The notes under the pieces are model-generated. The model made no database searches, was not told where the DNA came from, and saw only the letters and a list, made by a program, of their open reading frames with translations. Source: Saccharibacillus endophyticus (GTDB lineage Bacteria; Bacillota; Bacilli; Paenibacillales; Paenibacillaceae). Taken from it: DNA of 64,000 bases. The stretch spans positions 747,595 to 811,594 of the forward strand of contig NZ_JAAZWE010000002.1 of assembly GCF_013185185.1 (NCBI RefSeq), in the 5' to 3' direction. Positions 14,246-22,797 of this stretch are shown piece after piece (position 1 is the first letter of the stretch; every line of letters starts with the position of its first letter). The translations under genes and the position numbers were made by a program.

Positions 14246-16615
14246 CTAGACGTTCAATCGAACCTCTCCGCCGCTCGCCGATAGGTTGAATGACGTATTG
14301 CCGTCCTCGGTTTCGAACTCGATCGACTGCCCGTCCAAAATAACCGATGAAGCGACGACGCCGTGCACGGCAACCCGAATCGAACTGTAGCCTTCCGTAT
14401 AGCCGGCGTGAACTTTTTCCAAACTGAGCACAAGACCGCCGTCCTTCTCTTCCTGCGCAAACCGGAATTCGTTGTATCCGCCGTCCCGGTACGCGTAACT
14501 TTCCCCGTCGTCTTCGAAATGGGTGTATTCGCCGTTTCCCGGATAGGCGTAGAGCAGCAGCTCGTCGACTTTTCGCTCCCCTACATAACGTCGGTCCGGA
14601 TAAGCCGGCAGCAGCGTGCCCGCACGCACGTAGATCGGGCAGACGTCCAGCGGCGCTTCGGCCAGAACGGCCCGACCGCCTTCCAAACGCTCTCCGGTAC
14701 GGTCATCGAACCAGACGCCTTCAGGCAAATAGACCGAACGATGCCGTTTTCCTTGTTCCACGACGGGCGCGACCAGCAGTCGGCTGCCGAACAAGAACTG
14801 ATCGTCGATCTCGCGGACTTTCGGATCTTGCGGATACTCCAACACCAGCGGACGCAAAGGCGCAAGCCCCGTTTTCTCCGCTTCGCGCATCAAATCATAC
14901 AGATACGGCAGCAGCCGATAACGCAGCTTCATCGCTTGGCGATACGCATCCAGCGTCTCGTCGTCGTAAGCCCACGGTTCTTGATCGCGCGTGCCGATTG
15001 CCGTATGGTTGCGGAACAACGGGCTGAACGCGCCGACCTGCACCCAACGCACCAACAGCTCCGGCGTGCAGTCGTGCGAGAAACCGCCGACGTCGCAGCC
15101 GCTGAACGCAAACCCGCTGAGGCCCAGATTCATCAGTTGAGGGATCGACATGCGCAGATGCTCCCAGAAGCTTTGGTTATCGCCGGTCCATACCGTGGAA
15201 TACTTTTGCGTTCCCGCGTAAGCCGCTCTGGTGATGACGAAAGGCCGCTTCCCCGTCGCCTCCAAAAGTCCGTCGAAGGTGGATTGGGACATCAGATGGC
15301 CGTAAACGTTATGAATTTCGCGGTGGTCGGTCGGGCGGCCGTCGTTTTTGAACCGTACGTTATCCGGCAGCGGCCCCGTGAAGCTCGCCGGTTCGTTCAT
15401 ATCGTTCCAGATTCCCGCTACGCCGGCGTCCAACATGATCTTCTGGTTGTCCGCCCACCATTTGCGCACCGGCTCGTCGGAAAAGTCCGGGTAAACCGAG
15501 TCGCCCGGCCACACCGTATTCACGTAGGTTACGCCGTCTTTGTCGGTCGCGTAATAGCCTTTTTCCAAACCTTCGTCGTAAATCGAATAGCCTTTGTCCT
15601 TTTTCACGCCGGGATCGATGATCGTCACCAGCTTGATGCCCATATCGCGCAATCTTGCCGCAAGCGCGGCCGGATCCGGGAAGCGTTCGTTGTCCCACGT
15701 AAACACGCGATACCCGTCCATGTAGTCGATATCGAGATGGATCGCGTCCAGCGGCAGATCGTGTTCCCGGAATTTTTCCGCGACTTCGAGCACTCTCGAC
15801 TCCGGCGCGTACGACCACCTGGACTGATGCGCGCCGAGCGTCCAGAGCTGCGGCAGCGGCGTGCGTCCGGTCAGCGCGGTATAGCGCGTCACCACGTCTT
15901 TTACGCTCGGGCCGTGAATGAAATAATAGTCCAAATTGCCGTCGTCGGCGCCGAAATAGTAATACGCCGAGTTTTCTTTGCCGAGATCGAAAAACGTTTT
16001 GAACGGGTTATCGAAAAAGAGTCCGTACGCCGCCCGCTCCTTCAACGTGATGAAAAACGGGATGCTTTTGTACAGCGCTTTATGGCTCTCGACATGCGGC
16101 GACGGATCGTCCGTGTTCCACATTTCGTATTCGTAGCCCCGTTTGTTCAGCGGACCCGTTTTGTCGCCTAGCCCGTAGAACTTTTCTTCGCCTTCCATCG
16201 CTTTGAGCACTTCGATCTTATGATGGCCGCTCGTGCGCATGGCTTCATGACCTTCGCCCTCGGCGATGCTCACGTTGCCGCGACGCAGGAACGGATCCCG
16301 GCCGCCCCGGTAATCCAAACAAAGCGGCGTTCCCGCAGCATCGTAAATATCCACGTAAAAATGATCGTATACGCGCACCGTCAACTTTTCCGTCGAAATC
16401 TCCAACTGCCCTTCGCGTTCGCTGACCCGGTAATCGCATGCCTCGAATGCCGGATTCGGCTGCTCGACCGCCCGCGATTCCGGCTCCTGCGTATGCAGCG
16501 GCGCGAATACATGGATGACCCAAGGGTTGATGACCTCGATCCGACCTTCGCCGCCCTCGTATTGAACCGTGATTCGGCGGCCTTCTTTTTCGTGCCCCGT
16601 TCGTTTACCCCACAT
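14246..16615 (-). CDS. Glycoside hydrolase family 31 alpha-glucosidase
   Basis: A 789-residue retaining glycosidase without a signal peptide, so probably intracellular, acting on alpha-glucosides. The nucleophile aspartate is in GIWNDMNEP (about residue 403), the acid/base aspartate in TGDNQSFWEHL (about 478), with HLDIDYMDGYRVFTWD and GADVGGF-like SGCDVGGF also typical. An N-terminal beta-sandwich and a C-terminal beta domain flank the barrel. Specificity (maltose, isomaltose, other) cannot be read from sequence alone. ATG 16615 follows GGAGG by 9 nt. No transport or regulatory gene is adjacent. Confidence 0.92.
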   Translation of the reverse strand: MWGKRTGHEKEGRRITVQYEGGEGRIEVINPWVIHVFAPLHTQEPESRAVEQPNPAFEACDYRVSEREGQLEISTEKLTVRVYDHFYVDIYDAAGTPLCLDYRGGRDPFLRRGNVSIAEGEGHEAMRTSGHHKIEVLKAMEGEEKFYGLGDKTGPLNKRGYEYEMWNTDDPSPHVESHKALYKSIPFFITLKERAAYGLFFDNPFKTFFDLGKENSAYYYFGADDGNLDYYFIHGPSVKDVVTRYTALTGRTPLPQLWTLGAHQSRWSYAPESRVLEVAEKFREHDLPLDAIHLDIDYMDGYRVFTWDNERFPDPAALAARLRDMGIKLVTIIDPGVKKDKGYSIYDEGLEKGYYATDKDGVTYVNTVWPGDSVYPDFSDEPVRKWWADNQKIMLDAGVAGIWNDMNEPASFTGPLPDNVRFKNDGRPTDHREIHNVYGHLMSQSTFDGLLEATGKRPFVITRAAYAGTQKYSTVWTGDNQSFWEHLRMSIPQLMNLGLSGFAFSGCDVGGFSHDCTPELLVRWVQVGAFSPLFRNHTAIGTRDQEPWAYDDETLDAYRQAMKLRYRLLPYLYDLMREAEKTGLAPLRPLVLEYPQDPKVREIDDQFLFGSRLLVAPVVEQGKRHRSVYLPEGVWFDDRTGERLEGGRAVLAEAPLDVCPIYVRAGTLLPAYPDRRYVGERKVDELLLYAYPGNGEYTHFEDDGESYAYRDGGYNEFRFAQEEKDGGLVLSLEKVHAGYTEGYSSIRVAVHGVVASSVILDGQSIEFETEDGNTSFNLSASGGEVRLNV

Positions 16616-16712
16616 GCTTGACGTCCTCCTTCGGCGGAATGTCTTGCTGGTTATGTATTAACCTTGCAGGATGGGGAAAGCGATGTCAAATTTATGCCTT
16701 TGCGCGAACGCC

Positions 16713-17225
16713 TTAATCCAATGTTTTGAAATAATCGAACAATTCGCCTACTTCCTCGCGAGAAACGGAACCGTTGACCGCCATCGTTTCAAAGGACACT
16801 CCTTTCCCGCTTACATACAGATAGTTCTGGGAAATGAAACCTAAAGATTGATAAAAAGATTTCCGCTTCGCGCGTTGATTGTAGTTTTCATATTTGGAAT
16901 CGACCTCTTCGATATTGAGAAAAATTCGTTTTTGAGGATATTTTCGCAGGATTTCTTGAATGACCGATTTCCCGTAACCCTTGCTTTGATTGTTTTTACC
17001 GATTGCCAAATATAAAACGTAGAGCAAATCCTTTTCGAGAATCAGATAGTTCATTCCGATCAATGCTTCGTCCTCGTATAAGGCAAAAAACAAATGATCC
17101 GTATCATTGCTGAGTTCGATCAACAGGTCGTACGGGAACATTTCGTCTAAAGGGAACGAGTCCGTATAAATCTTTTTTATCTCGTCTTTATTTTGATGAT
17201 CGACTTTTTTAAAATTTATTGTCAT
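16713..17225 (-). CDS. GNAT family N-acetyltransferase
   Basis: A 170-residue acetyltransferase. The acetyl-CoA-binding motif A is LAIGKNNQSKGYGKSVIQEIL (about residues 75-95), and the C-terminal beta strand is around RKSFYQSLGFISQNYLY. Substrate unknown. ATG at 17225 has GAGGAG 6 nt upstream; a longer cysteine-rich in-frame N-terminus to 17291 is not supported. Base composition is visibly more AT-rich than the flanking genes, with many AAA/ATT codons, suggesting recent acquisition. Confidence 0.8.
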   Translation of the reverse strand: MTINFKKVDHQNKDEIKKIYTDSFPLDEMFPYDLLIELSNDTDHLFFALYEDEALIGMNYLILEKDLLYVLYLAIGKNNQSKGYGKSVIQEILRKYPQKRIFLNIEEVDSKYENYNQRAKRKSFYQSLGFISQNYLYVSGKGVSFETMAVNGSVSREEVGELFDYFKTLD

Positions 17226-17344
17226 AAGAATCTCCTCGTTTCGCAAAACTTTATTATCGCATTTACAGCACTCGCATTCGGCTTTGTCCATGCACGGATA
17301 GCGATTGACGCGGCAGCTTCGAAGCGGTTATTTTAAGATATCGT

Positions 17345-17381
17345 CAAAAAAGACCGAGTCTCGGCCAAAAGCCGAAACTCG
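17345..17381 (-). terminator. Terminator of the isochorismatase-like gene
   Basis: CGAGTCTCGGC pairs with GCCGAAACTCG with one mismatch around CAAAA; minus-strand tail GTCTTTTTT. It starts about 22 bp after the stop at 17404. Confidence 0.8.
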
Positions 17382-17403
17382 ATCGCCGTTTGATGCCTGC
17401 TTG

Positions 17404-17949
17404 TTAATTGAGGAAATCCTTCGTGGAAATGACGCGTGCATACGCGCCTTCAAGCGCGCCGATAAACGAATCGTGAACATGCTGAGCGGAAACGGTCCGC
17501 CCCCGATACGACAATTCTCTCGTTGCGCAAGCGTCTTCGATCAATGTCGTCGAATAGCCCAGATCGGCTGCCGCGCGAACCGTGGCATCGATGCACATAT
17601 GCGTCATCATACCGACGATCACAAGTTCCGTTACGCCTTTTTCTTTCAGTTTGTTTTCCAAATCGGTCTGCAAAAAGCTATTGGGGAAATGCTTGACGGT
17701 AAGACTTTCGCCTTCCGCCGGCTTGACGGATTCGTTGATTTCGGCTCCTTCGGTATTCGGCAAGAAAAATCCTTGAGCCGGGTCTGCAGCGATGTGCTGA
17801 ACGTGGAAAATCAAATCTTTCCGGTCGGTTCTGAACCGTTCCAAAACTTCGGCTGCATTGGCCGCCGCTTGCTTGGGTTGACTCAATTCCATTTTTCCGT
17901 TCGGAAAATAATCGTTTTGAATATCGATCAAAATTAAACCTGTCGTCAT
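17404..17949 (-). CDS. Isochorismatase-family cysteine hydrolase
   Basis: A 181-residue hydrolase with the family triad: Asp in LILIDIQNDYF (D9), Lys in LTVKHFPNSF (about K86), Cys in GMMTHMCIDATVRAA (about C119). Members include nicotinamidase and isochorismatase; the exact substrate here is not clear. ATG at 17949 follows GAGGTGAACGGA. A longer frame to 18072 is unsupported. Monocistronic between two terminators. Confidence 0.85.
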   Translation of the reverse strand: MTTGLILIDIQNDYFPNGKMELSQPKQAAANAAEVLERFRTDRKDLIFHVQHIAADPAQGFFLPNTEGAEINESVKPAEGESLTVKHFPNSFLQTDLENKLKEKGVTELVIVGMMTHMCIDATVRAAADLGYSTTLIEDACATRELSYRGRTVSAQHVHDSFIGALEGAYARVISTKDFLN

Positions 17950-18105
17950 TCCGTTCACCTCTTCAAAAGTTTGTCTACCCTTATAATTGTAGATAAGATG
18001 AACGAAGCGGTACAGAATCTCGCGAAACGCTTTAACCTCAAATGGTTTCGCCGCGAAAGGAGTTCGATTCATTCATGCAATTGGAGCGTATCGATATCCG
18101 AGAAC

Positions 18106-18154
18106 CGCTGACGAAAAAAAGCCCAGACAACGGTCTGGGCTTTTTTCGTCAGCG
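18106..18154 (-). terminator. Bidirectional terminator downstream of trxA
   Basis: Nearly perfect long hairpin: CGCTGACGAAAAAA and GCCCAGAC (18106-18128) pair with GTCTGGGC and TTTTTTCGTCAGCG. U-runs flank the GC core on both strands. Confidence 0.85.
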
Positions 18155-18184
18155 CCTATCGGTTTCTTATGCGATCGAAAAGCT

Positions 18185-18499
18185 TCACCGATGCTTCTCG
18201 ATCAGCTGCTTCAACGCTGCTTTGCTCTGCACGCCGACCACGCCTTCAACAGGTTGGCCGTCTTTGAACAGCACGAGCGTCGGAATGCTTTTCACGCCGA
18301 CCGCGTCGGAAATTTGAGGGTTCTCGTCGACGTTCAGCTTGGCGATTTTGGCGGAACCTGCGAGCTCGCCGTCCAGTTCGTCGAGAATCGGAGCGATCGT
18401 GCGGCAAGGGCCGCACCACGGTGCCCAGAAATCGACCAGGGTCAAGCCGTTTTGAATATCGTTCATGAAAGTCTGATCGGACGTATGCGTAACTGCCAT
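18185..18499 (-). CDS. trxA: Thioredoxin
   Basis: A 104-residue thioredoxin with the active site WCGPC (residues 28-32) and the cis-proline segment SIPTLVLFKDG. It reduces protein disulfides in the cytoplasm. ATG 18499 follows AGGAGG. It lies 37 bp downstream of a second thioredoxin-like gene on the same strand and is probably cotranscribed with it. Confidence 0.95.
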   Translation of the reverse strand: MAVTHTSDQTFMNDIQNGLTLVDFWAPWCGPCRTIAPILDELDGELAGSAKIAKLNVDENPQISDAVGVKSIPTLVLFKDGQPVEGVVGVQSKAALKQLIEKHR

Positions 18500-18536
18500 G
18501 TTCTATTCCTCCTATGGGGTGTTTAAGTGATTGGAC

Positions 18537-18860
18537 TTAAGAATAATGTTCAACGATGCGATCCAGCTTTTCTTGCAAAAGACCGAAGCGCACAAAGCGG
18601 TCTTCCCGCAAAAACTCTTGGCCGTCGATCAACAGAAGCATGATCGGAGCGGCCAAAATCAGAAACCGTTCCGCGACTTCTTCGACTTTGGTCGCGTCGA
18701 CATGCCCGAAGCGGATCGAAGGATAACCGTTCAGCAGTTCCCGAAGTTTCGGCAGCAGCGCATGGCAAGTACTGCAATTCGGCGTCGATACGTACAAAAA
18801 GCTTAAACCCGAACCTTCGACGAACGTATCGACTTCGTTGATTGTAGTCAATTCCTGCAT
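18537..18860 (-). CDS. Thioredoxin-like protein with CSTC active site
   Basis: A 107-residue thioredoxin-fold protein. The redox motif is CSTC (residues 29-32) in FLYVSTPNCSTCHALLPKL, and the segment AAPIMLLLIDGQEF replaces the usual SIPT cis-proline loop, keeping the proline. Similar small thioredoxins in Bacillus (YtpP/YusE-like) have poorly known partners. It is first in a two-gene unit with trxA and divergent from a GntR regulator. AAGGAGT is 18 nt upstream of the ATG, so the exact start is somewhat uncertain. Confidence 0.82.
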   Translation of the reverse strand: MQELTTINEVDTFVEGSGLSFLYVSTPNCSTCHALLPKLRELLNGYPSIRFGHVDATKVEEVAERFLILAAPIMLLLIDGQEFLREDRFVRFGLLQEKLDRIVEHYS

Positions 18861-18904
18861 AGGCCTTATTCCGATACTCCTTATAACCGCTAACCAAAAT
18901 TCAA

Positions 18905-18916
18905 TTAACTAGTTAA
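18905..18916. promoter_or_regulatory. Perfect palindrome, candidate GntR operator
   Basis: TTAACTAGTTAA, 12 bp, between the divergent thioredoxin-like gene and the gntR-type gene. It lies about 12-23 nt downstream of the predicted start of the thioredoxin transcript, a repressing position. Confidence 0.5.
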
Positions 18917-18934
18917 ACAATCATTTATACATAA

Positions 18935-18963
18935 AGAATAATCAGTTTTATCCGGCTTGTCAA
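18935..18963 (-). promoter_or_regulatory. Sigma-A promoter of the thioredoxin pair
   Basis: Minus strand TTGACA (18963-18958), 17-bp spacer, TATTCT (18940-18935). Confidence 0.7.
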
Positions 18964-19045
18964 GGGAGGCTTGATTTTTAACGTGTTCTTTTTTAAGCTT
19001 AGGTTATCTAAATCAATAGGCAATCAAGAAAGTAGGTTGTACCGC

Positions 19046-19726
19046 ATGGAAAATTCGGGTGCATTATTCAATGTCGATACGCGTTCCCCGCTCCCTATTC
19101 ATGTCCAAATCAAAGAACAAATCAAATGGTTGATCGGAAAAGAACTGCTTAAACCGGGCGATCCTCTTCCTTCCACCAATCAATTGGCCGACCAGTTATC
19201 CATCAACCGAAATACGATCCAGAGCGTATACGCCCAATTAAAAGAAGACGGATTGCTGCTTATGCAAAAAGGACGCGGAACACGGGTGGCCGACGAGCGT
19301 CAGATCGAACGGTTCAAAATGGATCATCCCCATTTCGCTTTCACGGAAAAAATGATCGAAGAAGCCCGAAAAGAGAATCTCGCGCTGGACGATCTTCTGC
19401 TTTCGGGCTTCGCGTATGTGCAGCTGTTCGGCGAACGTCAACAACGCAAGCCTCGCTACCTGTTTATCGAGTGCAAAGACAGCTCTTGCATCTTCTATCT
19501 GGACGAAATCAAACGATTGACTTCCGCCGACGTTCAAAGCTTGGATATCTCCTCGTTATCGGAAGAAGACGCTATTCGGGCGATCGGTGCGGCGGACGTG
19601 ATCGTTACAAGGTCGGACTTGGCTGAAAAGCTGCAAAAGTTCGCCGACGAAGCCGGAAAAACGATTATAACCGTAGGTTCCACCCGCGACGTGCCTTTGC
19701 TGCTTAACCTTGTTCGCCATTCGTGA
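19046..19726 (+). CDS. GntR-family regulator (YtrA/YhcF-like N-terminus)
   Basis: A 226-residue protein. The winged helix (SPLPIHVQIKEQIKWLIGKELLKPGDPLPSTNQLADQLSINRNTIQSVYAQLKEDGLLLMQKGRGTRVAD) covers residues 12-80. The remaining 145 residues (with CKDSSCIFYLDEI and VIVTRSDLAEKLQKF) do not match a known ligand-binding domain that I can name. Divergent from the thioredoxin pair, which is its likely target; possibly links redox supply to an unknown signal. ATG 19046 has only a weak AGTAGG upstream. Confidence 0.82.
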   Translation: MENSGALFNVDTRSPLPIHVQIKEQIKWLIGKELLKPGDPLPSTNQLADQLSINRNTIQSVYAQLKEDGLLLMQKGRGTRVADERQIERFKMDHPHFAFTEKMIEEARKENLALDDLLLSGFAYVQLFGERQQRKPRYLFIECKDSSCIFYLDEIKRLTSADVQSLDISSLSEEDAIRAIGAADVIVTRSDLAEKLQKFADEAGKTIITVGSTRDVPLLLNLVRHS

Positions 19727-19734
19727 ACGTCGAC

Positions 19735-20619
19735 TTAACCGTTGAATGCGGGCAAAATGTCCGGTTTGCGAATCCAATCCGCAACGGGAGTCAATTTCAA
19801 CAAAGAGCGGGTAGCGCGATCGTCTTCATTTTTAAGCACCAAACTGTCGATTTCGGAGCCGATCCAGCGGTAAAATCCGGTTACGCCCGCTGCCGTTTCC
19901 ACGCCCATCACGGCAGATAACCCGGCTTCGAAATGCTCGTAAGGCAGCGAAAGGAAAGTGATCTTGCGTCCCAACGCTTCACTGAAACGCGCTGCCAATT
20001 CGATGCCCGTCAATGCTTCGCCGCCGCTCGCGTGCAGCGTTCGACCCGCCAGCTCGGCATGGCTTAACGCGTACGCATGGTATTGCGCGGCGTCTTCGGA
20101 GCTGATCCAAGCGATCGGCTTGTCGGCGGGGATCGGATAAGCCAACGCTTCTTGACCGACCACTCCCGGAATCAGCAGATTTTCCAGGTACAAAGTAGGC
20201 TTAACGACGATCCAAGGAATACCGCTTGCCTTGACCTGCTCGATCATTTGCAGTTTGATATCCAGACTCTCAAAGCCTGATGGTTCTTCCGGCAAAAAGC
20301 CGTTGCTATTGACGACGATCAGTTTGACGCCTGCACGTTTGGCCGCTTCGACCGTGTTTGCCGCGTAAGTCGACAGATTGGAAAGATCGAATTCGATCGG
20401 CAGGTTCAGAAAAACTTTGTCTACGCCGACATGAGCTTCGACCAGCGCGTCCGGATTATCCATATTGCCGACAAAAGCTTCGATTCCCTGCTGACGCAAA
20501 GCCTCGGCTTTTTGCTCGCTGCGCGTTACCGTTCTTACTCCGAATCCTTGTTCGATCAACAAACGCGCCACCGCTCCGCCTTGAACGCCGGATGCTCCGT
20601 ATACTAAAACTCGTTCCAT
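19735..20619 (-). CDS. NmrA-like NAD(P)-binding protein
   Basis: A 294-residue Rossmann protein. VLVYGASGVQGGAVARLL (residues 4-21) binds NAD(P), IVVNSNGF and IVVKPTLYLENLL are typical of the NmrA/QOR2 group of atypical short-chain reductases, which act as quinone reductases or redox sensors. ATG 20619 (MERVLVYG) is chosen because AAGGGG is 10 nt upstream; another ATG three codons earlier leaves no spacing. Divergent from an HxlR regulator, the usual pairing for such oxidoreductases. Confidence 0.82.
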   Translation of the reverse strand: MERVLVYGASGVQGGAVARLLIEQGFGVRTVTRSEQKAEALRQQGIEAFVGNMDNPDALVEAHVGVDKVFLNLPIEFDLSNLSTYAANTVEAAKRAGVKLIVVNSNGFLPEEPSGFESLDIKLQMIEQVKASGIPWIVVKPTLYLENLLIPGVVGQEALAYPIPADKPIAWISSEDAAQYHAYALSHAELAGRTLHASGGEALTGIELAARFSEALGRKITFLSLPYEHFEAGLSAVMGVETAAGVTGFYRWIGSEIDSLVLKNEDDRATRSLLKLTPVADWIRKPDILPAFNG

Positions 20620-20731
20620 ATGATTCATGCCCCTTATCCTGATTCGAAATTCGCTCGCTGCCTTCTCGAGCGTTGAACTTATCATAGGAAACTCTAAAAC
20701 TTTATGTAAGTACGCACTTTGAAGATATCAG

Positions 20732-20747
20732 GTATCCTTCGGGATAC
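20732..20747. promoter_or_regulatory. Inverted repeat between the NmrA-like gene and HxlR gene
   Basis: GTATCC, TTCG, GGATAC, located 28 bp before the HxlR start. A candidate HxlR operator or a small hairpin in its leader. Confidence 0.4.
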
Positions 20748-20774
20748 TAAAACGCGAGGAAAGGACTGAATGCG

Positions 20775-21131
20775 ATGAACACGATAAAGCTGCTGCCTCC
20801 CGAATCGTGCGGCGTCTGCCCTGTAGAAGTTGCCGTCAATCTGATCGGAGGCAAGTGGAAGATCCTGATTTTATATCGGCTGCTGCGTCAAGATACGGTT
20901 CGCTTCAACGAACTGCAACGATCGCTCGGAAACGTTACCCAACGAACCTTGACCCGGCAGCTGCGCGAGTTGGAAGCCGACGGACTCGTAAATCGGACCG
21001 CTTACGCGGAAATGCCGCCAAGGGTCGAGTACTCGCTGACGGAAAAAGGAAACAGCCTGACCCCGATTCTTCTTCAACTTCAAGACTGGGGCCTTGAGCA
21101 TATAAACGGGACTCCGGTTTCGCGCGCTTGA
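20775..21131 (+). CDS. HxlR-family transcriptional regulator
   Basis: A 118-residue winged-helix regulator. The family core is [17 protein letters not shown] (residues 23-39), [29 protein letters not shown], and [16 protein letters not shown]. Cysteines in ESCGVCPVE near the N-terminus match the redox or aldehyde-sensing cysteines of YodB/HypR-type proteins. Likely controls the divergent NmrA-like oxidoreductase. Confidence 0.9.
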   Translation: MNTIKLLPPESCGVCPVEVAVNLIGGKWKILILYRLLRQDTVRFNELQRSLGNVTQRTLTRQLRELEADGLVNRTAYAEMPPRVEYSLTEKGNSLTPILLQLQDWGLEHINGTPVSRA

Positions 21132-21180
21132 ACTCGGAAAACCCGGTTGATTTGAGCGTTTTCCGCTCGGCGATCAGACA

Positions 21181-21221
21181 AACCGAAAACCTCTCCCAAA
21201 AATGAGGGAAAGGTTTCGGTT
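21181..21221. terminator. Hairpin between convergent HxlR and GH4 genes
   Basis: AACCGAAAACCTCTCCC pairs with GAGGGAAAGGTTTCGGTT apart from one or two mismatches. The tail is weakly T-rich only on the minus strand (GTTTGTCT), so termination strength is uncertain. Confidence 0.55.
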
Positions 21222-21266
21222 CATGCATATACTGATCTACTCGTCCGAGAATCGACGGGATAACGA

Positions 21267-22613
21267 TCAGTCGCCTACCGGAGCAAGCTCTGTGCTGAAG
21301 AACTGCGGCAAGTAAGTCTTATGCGCTTCCAGCAGCTCGTCCAGCACGACCTTGGCGACATCGCCGCTCGTTACGAGAGGATTCAACGTGAATGCCTGAA
21401 GCGCCGTCGCGTAGTCGCCGGTGACTGCGGCTTCGACGGTCAGTTCTTCCATCGCCTTCATCACTTGAAGCAGGCCGCGTTGTGCGGGCGGGAACGCGCC
21501 GAAGTGGACAGGCTCCGCTCCGTGCGCGGTGATCAGGCTGGTGACTTCGACGGCGCTGTCGTACGGCAGGTCGCTGACGGAGCCTCGGTTGCGGGTGTTG
21601 ACGACCATCTGCGTGCCTTTGTTGTTGTAGATGGAATTGATGATCTCGCAGGCCGCGTCGCTGTAGTAAGCGCCGCCGCGCTGTTCCAATTCTTTCGGTT
21701 TGTAATCCAGGTTCGGGTCTTTGTAAAGTTCGAACAGGCTTTCTTCCAACTTCTTGACCACTTGGCCGCGCGTGCCTTCATGCTGCGCTTCTTCCAGTTC
21801 CTCTTGGAGCATATTGCCGGTCATGTAGTAGTAGCGGTGGTACGGGCAAGGCAGCATGCCCAGTTGAGCGATTTGGTCGGACAGGAAGCGCATGTCGCGA
21901 ATGTTTTCGACGATTTTGCCCGGATCGGCATCCGGTCCGTACAGCTTGTCGATCAGCTCCGCCGTCACTTCGCCGCCGCTTTTATCGTAGACGCGGTGCC
22001 AATGCAGATGGTTGATGCCCGCGAATTTGAAGAACAGGTCTTTCTCTTCTTTTTGCAGCAGCGCCGATTCCGTGTTGACCGCCATCACCGGAACGTTGCA
22101 CAAACCGATGACTTTTTCCCATTGTCCGTAACGCAGCACGGCTTCCGTCACCATGCCTGCCGGATTCGTGAAGTTGATCAGCCAAGCGTTCGGACACCGT
22201 TCTTTCATGTCCTCGACGATGCCCAGCACGACCGGGATGGTACGGAACGCTTTCAACATGCCGCCCGCGCCGTTCGTTTCTTGTCCGATCATGCCGTGTT
22301 TCAGCGGAATGGCCTCGTCCTTGATTCGCGCGTCCAGCAAGCCTACGCGGAATTGCGTCGTAACGAAGTCTGCGTCTTGCAGGGCATGGCGACGATCCAG
22401 CGTCAGATGCACGTCGCAGTCGATGCCGGCCGCTTTGACCATCCGTTTCGCCATCTCGCCTACGATCTCGAGCTTTTCTTTGCCCGCTTCGATATCGACC
22501 AGCCACAGCTCGCGTACCGGAAGCTCGGCATGCCGTTTGATAAACCCTTCGATCAATTCCGGCGTATAGCTCGATCCCCCGCCGATCGTCACAATCTTCA
22601 GTCCTTTTTTCAT
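21267..22613 (-). CDS. licH: Glycoside hydrolase family 4, 6-phospho-beta-glucosidase type
   Basis: A 448-residue GH4 enzyme, which uses NAD+ and a divalent metal to hydrolyse phosphorylated glycosides imported by a PTS. Motifs: IGGGSSYTPELI (NAD binding, residues 9-20), RVGLLDARIKDEAIPLKHG, INFTNPAGMVTEA, GLCNVP (metal-ligand cysteine) and AGINHLHW. These fit the LicH/CelF 6-phospho-beta-glucosidase branch better than the 6-phospho-alpha-glucosidases. ATG 22613 follows GGAGG by 8 nt. Divergent from a LacI regulator; no PTS genes are adjacent, so its substrate may come from bglP or an unlinked PTS. Confidence 0.9.
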   Translation of the reverse strand: MKKGLKIVTIGGGSSYTPELIEGFIKRHAELPVRELWLVDIEAGKEKLEIVGEMAKRMVKAAGIDCDVHLTLDRRHALQDADFVTTQFRVGLLDARIKDEAIPLKHGMIGQETNGAGGMLKAFRTIPVVLGIVEDMKERCPNAWLINFTNPAGMVTEAVLRYGQWEKVIGLCNVPVMAVNTESALLQKEEKDLFFKFAGINHLHWHRVYDKSGGEVTAELIDKLYGPDADPGKIVENIRDMRFLSDQIAQLGMLPCPYHRYYYMTGNMLQEELEEAQHEGTRGQVVKKLEESLFELYKDPNLDYKPKELEQRGGAYYSDAACEIINSIYNNKGTQMVVNTRNRGSVSDLPYDSAVEVTSLITAHGAEPVHFGAFPPAQRGLLQVMKAMEELTVEAAVTGDYATALQAFTLNPLVTSGDVAKVVLDELLEAHKTYLPQFFSTELAPVGD

Positions 22614-22677
22614 CGCGAATGCCTCCTGAATTCAAGTTTTTAATCGGTGATCCACTTCATGTTTTCACCTTAATTTA

Positions 22678-22691
22678 TGTAATGCATTACA
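22678..22691. promoter_or_regulatory. LacI-type operator in the GH4/LacI intergenic region
   Basis: TGTAATGCATTACA, a perfect 14-bp palindrome. On the minus strand it directly follows a TTGACC -35 candidate, so binding would block GH4 transcription. Confidence 0.7.
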
Positions 22692-22797
22692 GGTCAAGCC
22701 CTTTTTTTAAAGCGGTTTCAGAAAAGCTGTTGGAAGAAAAAGCGCCCGACGCGAGCATGAACCCGGTATGGTATGCTTAATCGAGAGGTGAAATCCC

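Noticed and set aside
14363..16171. A 602-codon plus-strand open frame opposite the GH31 gene
   Set aside because: Composition is that of a complementary-strand shadow; the minus strand carries complete GH31 catalytic motifs.
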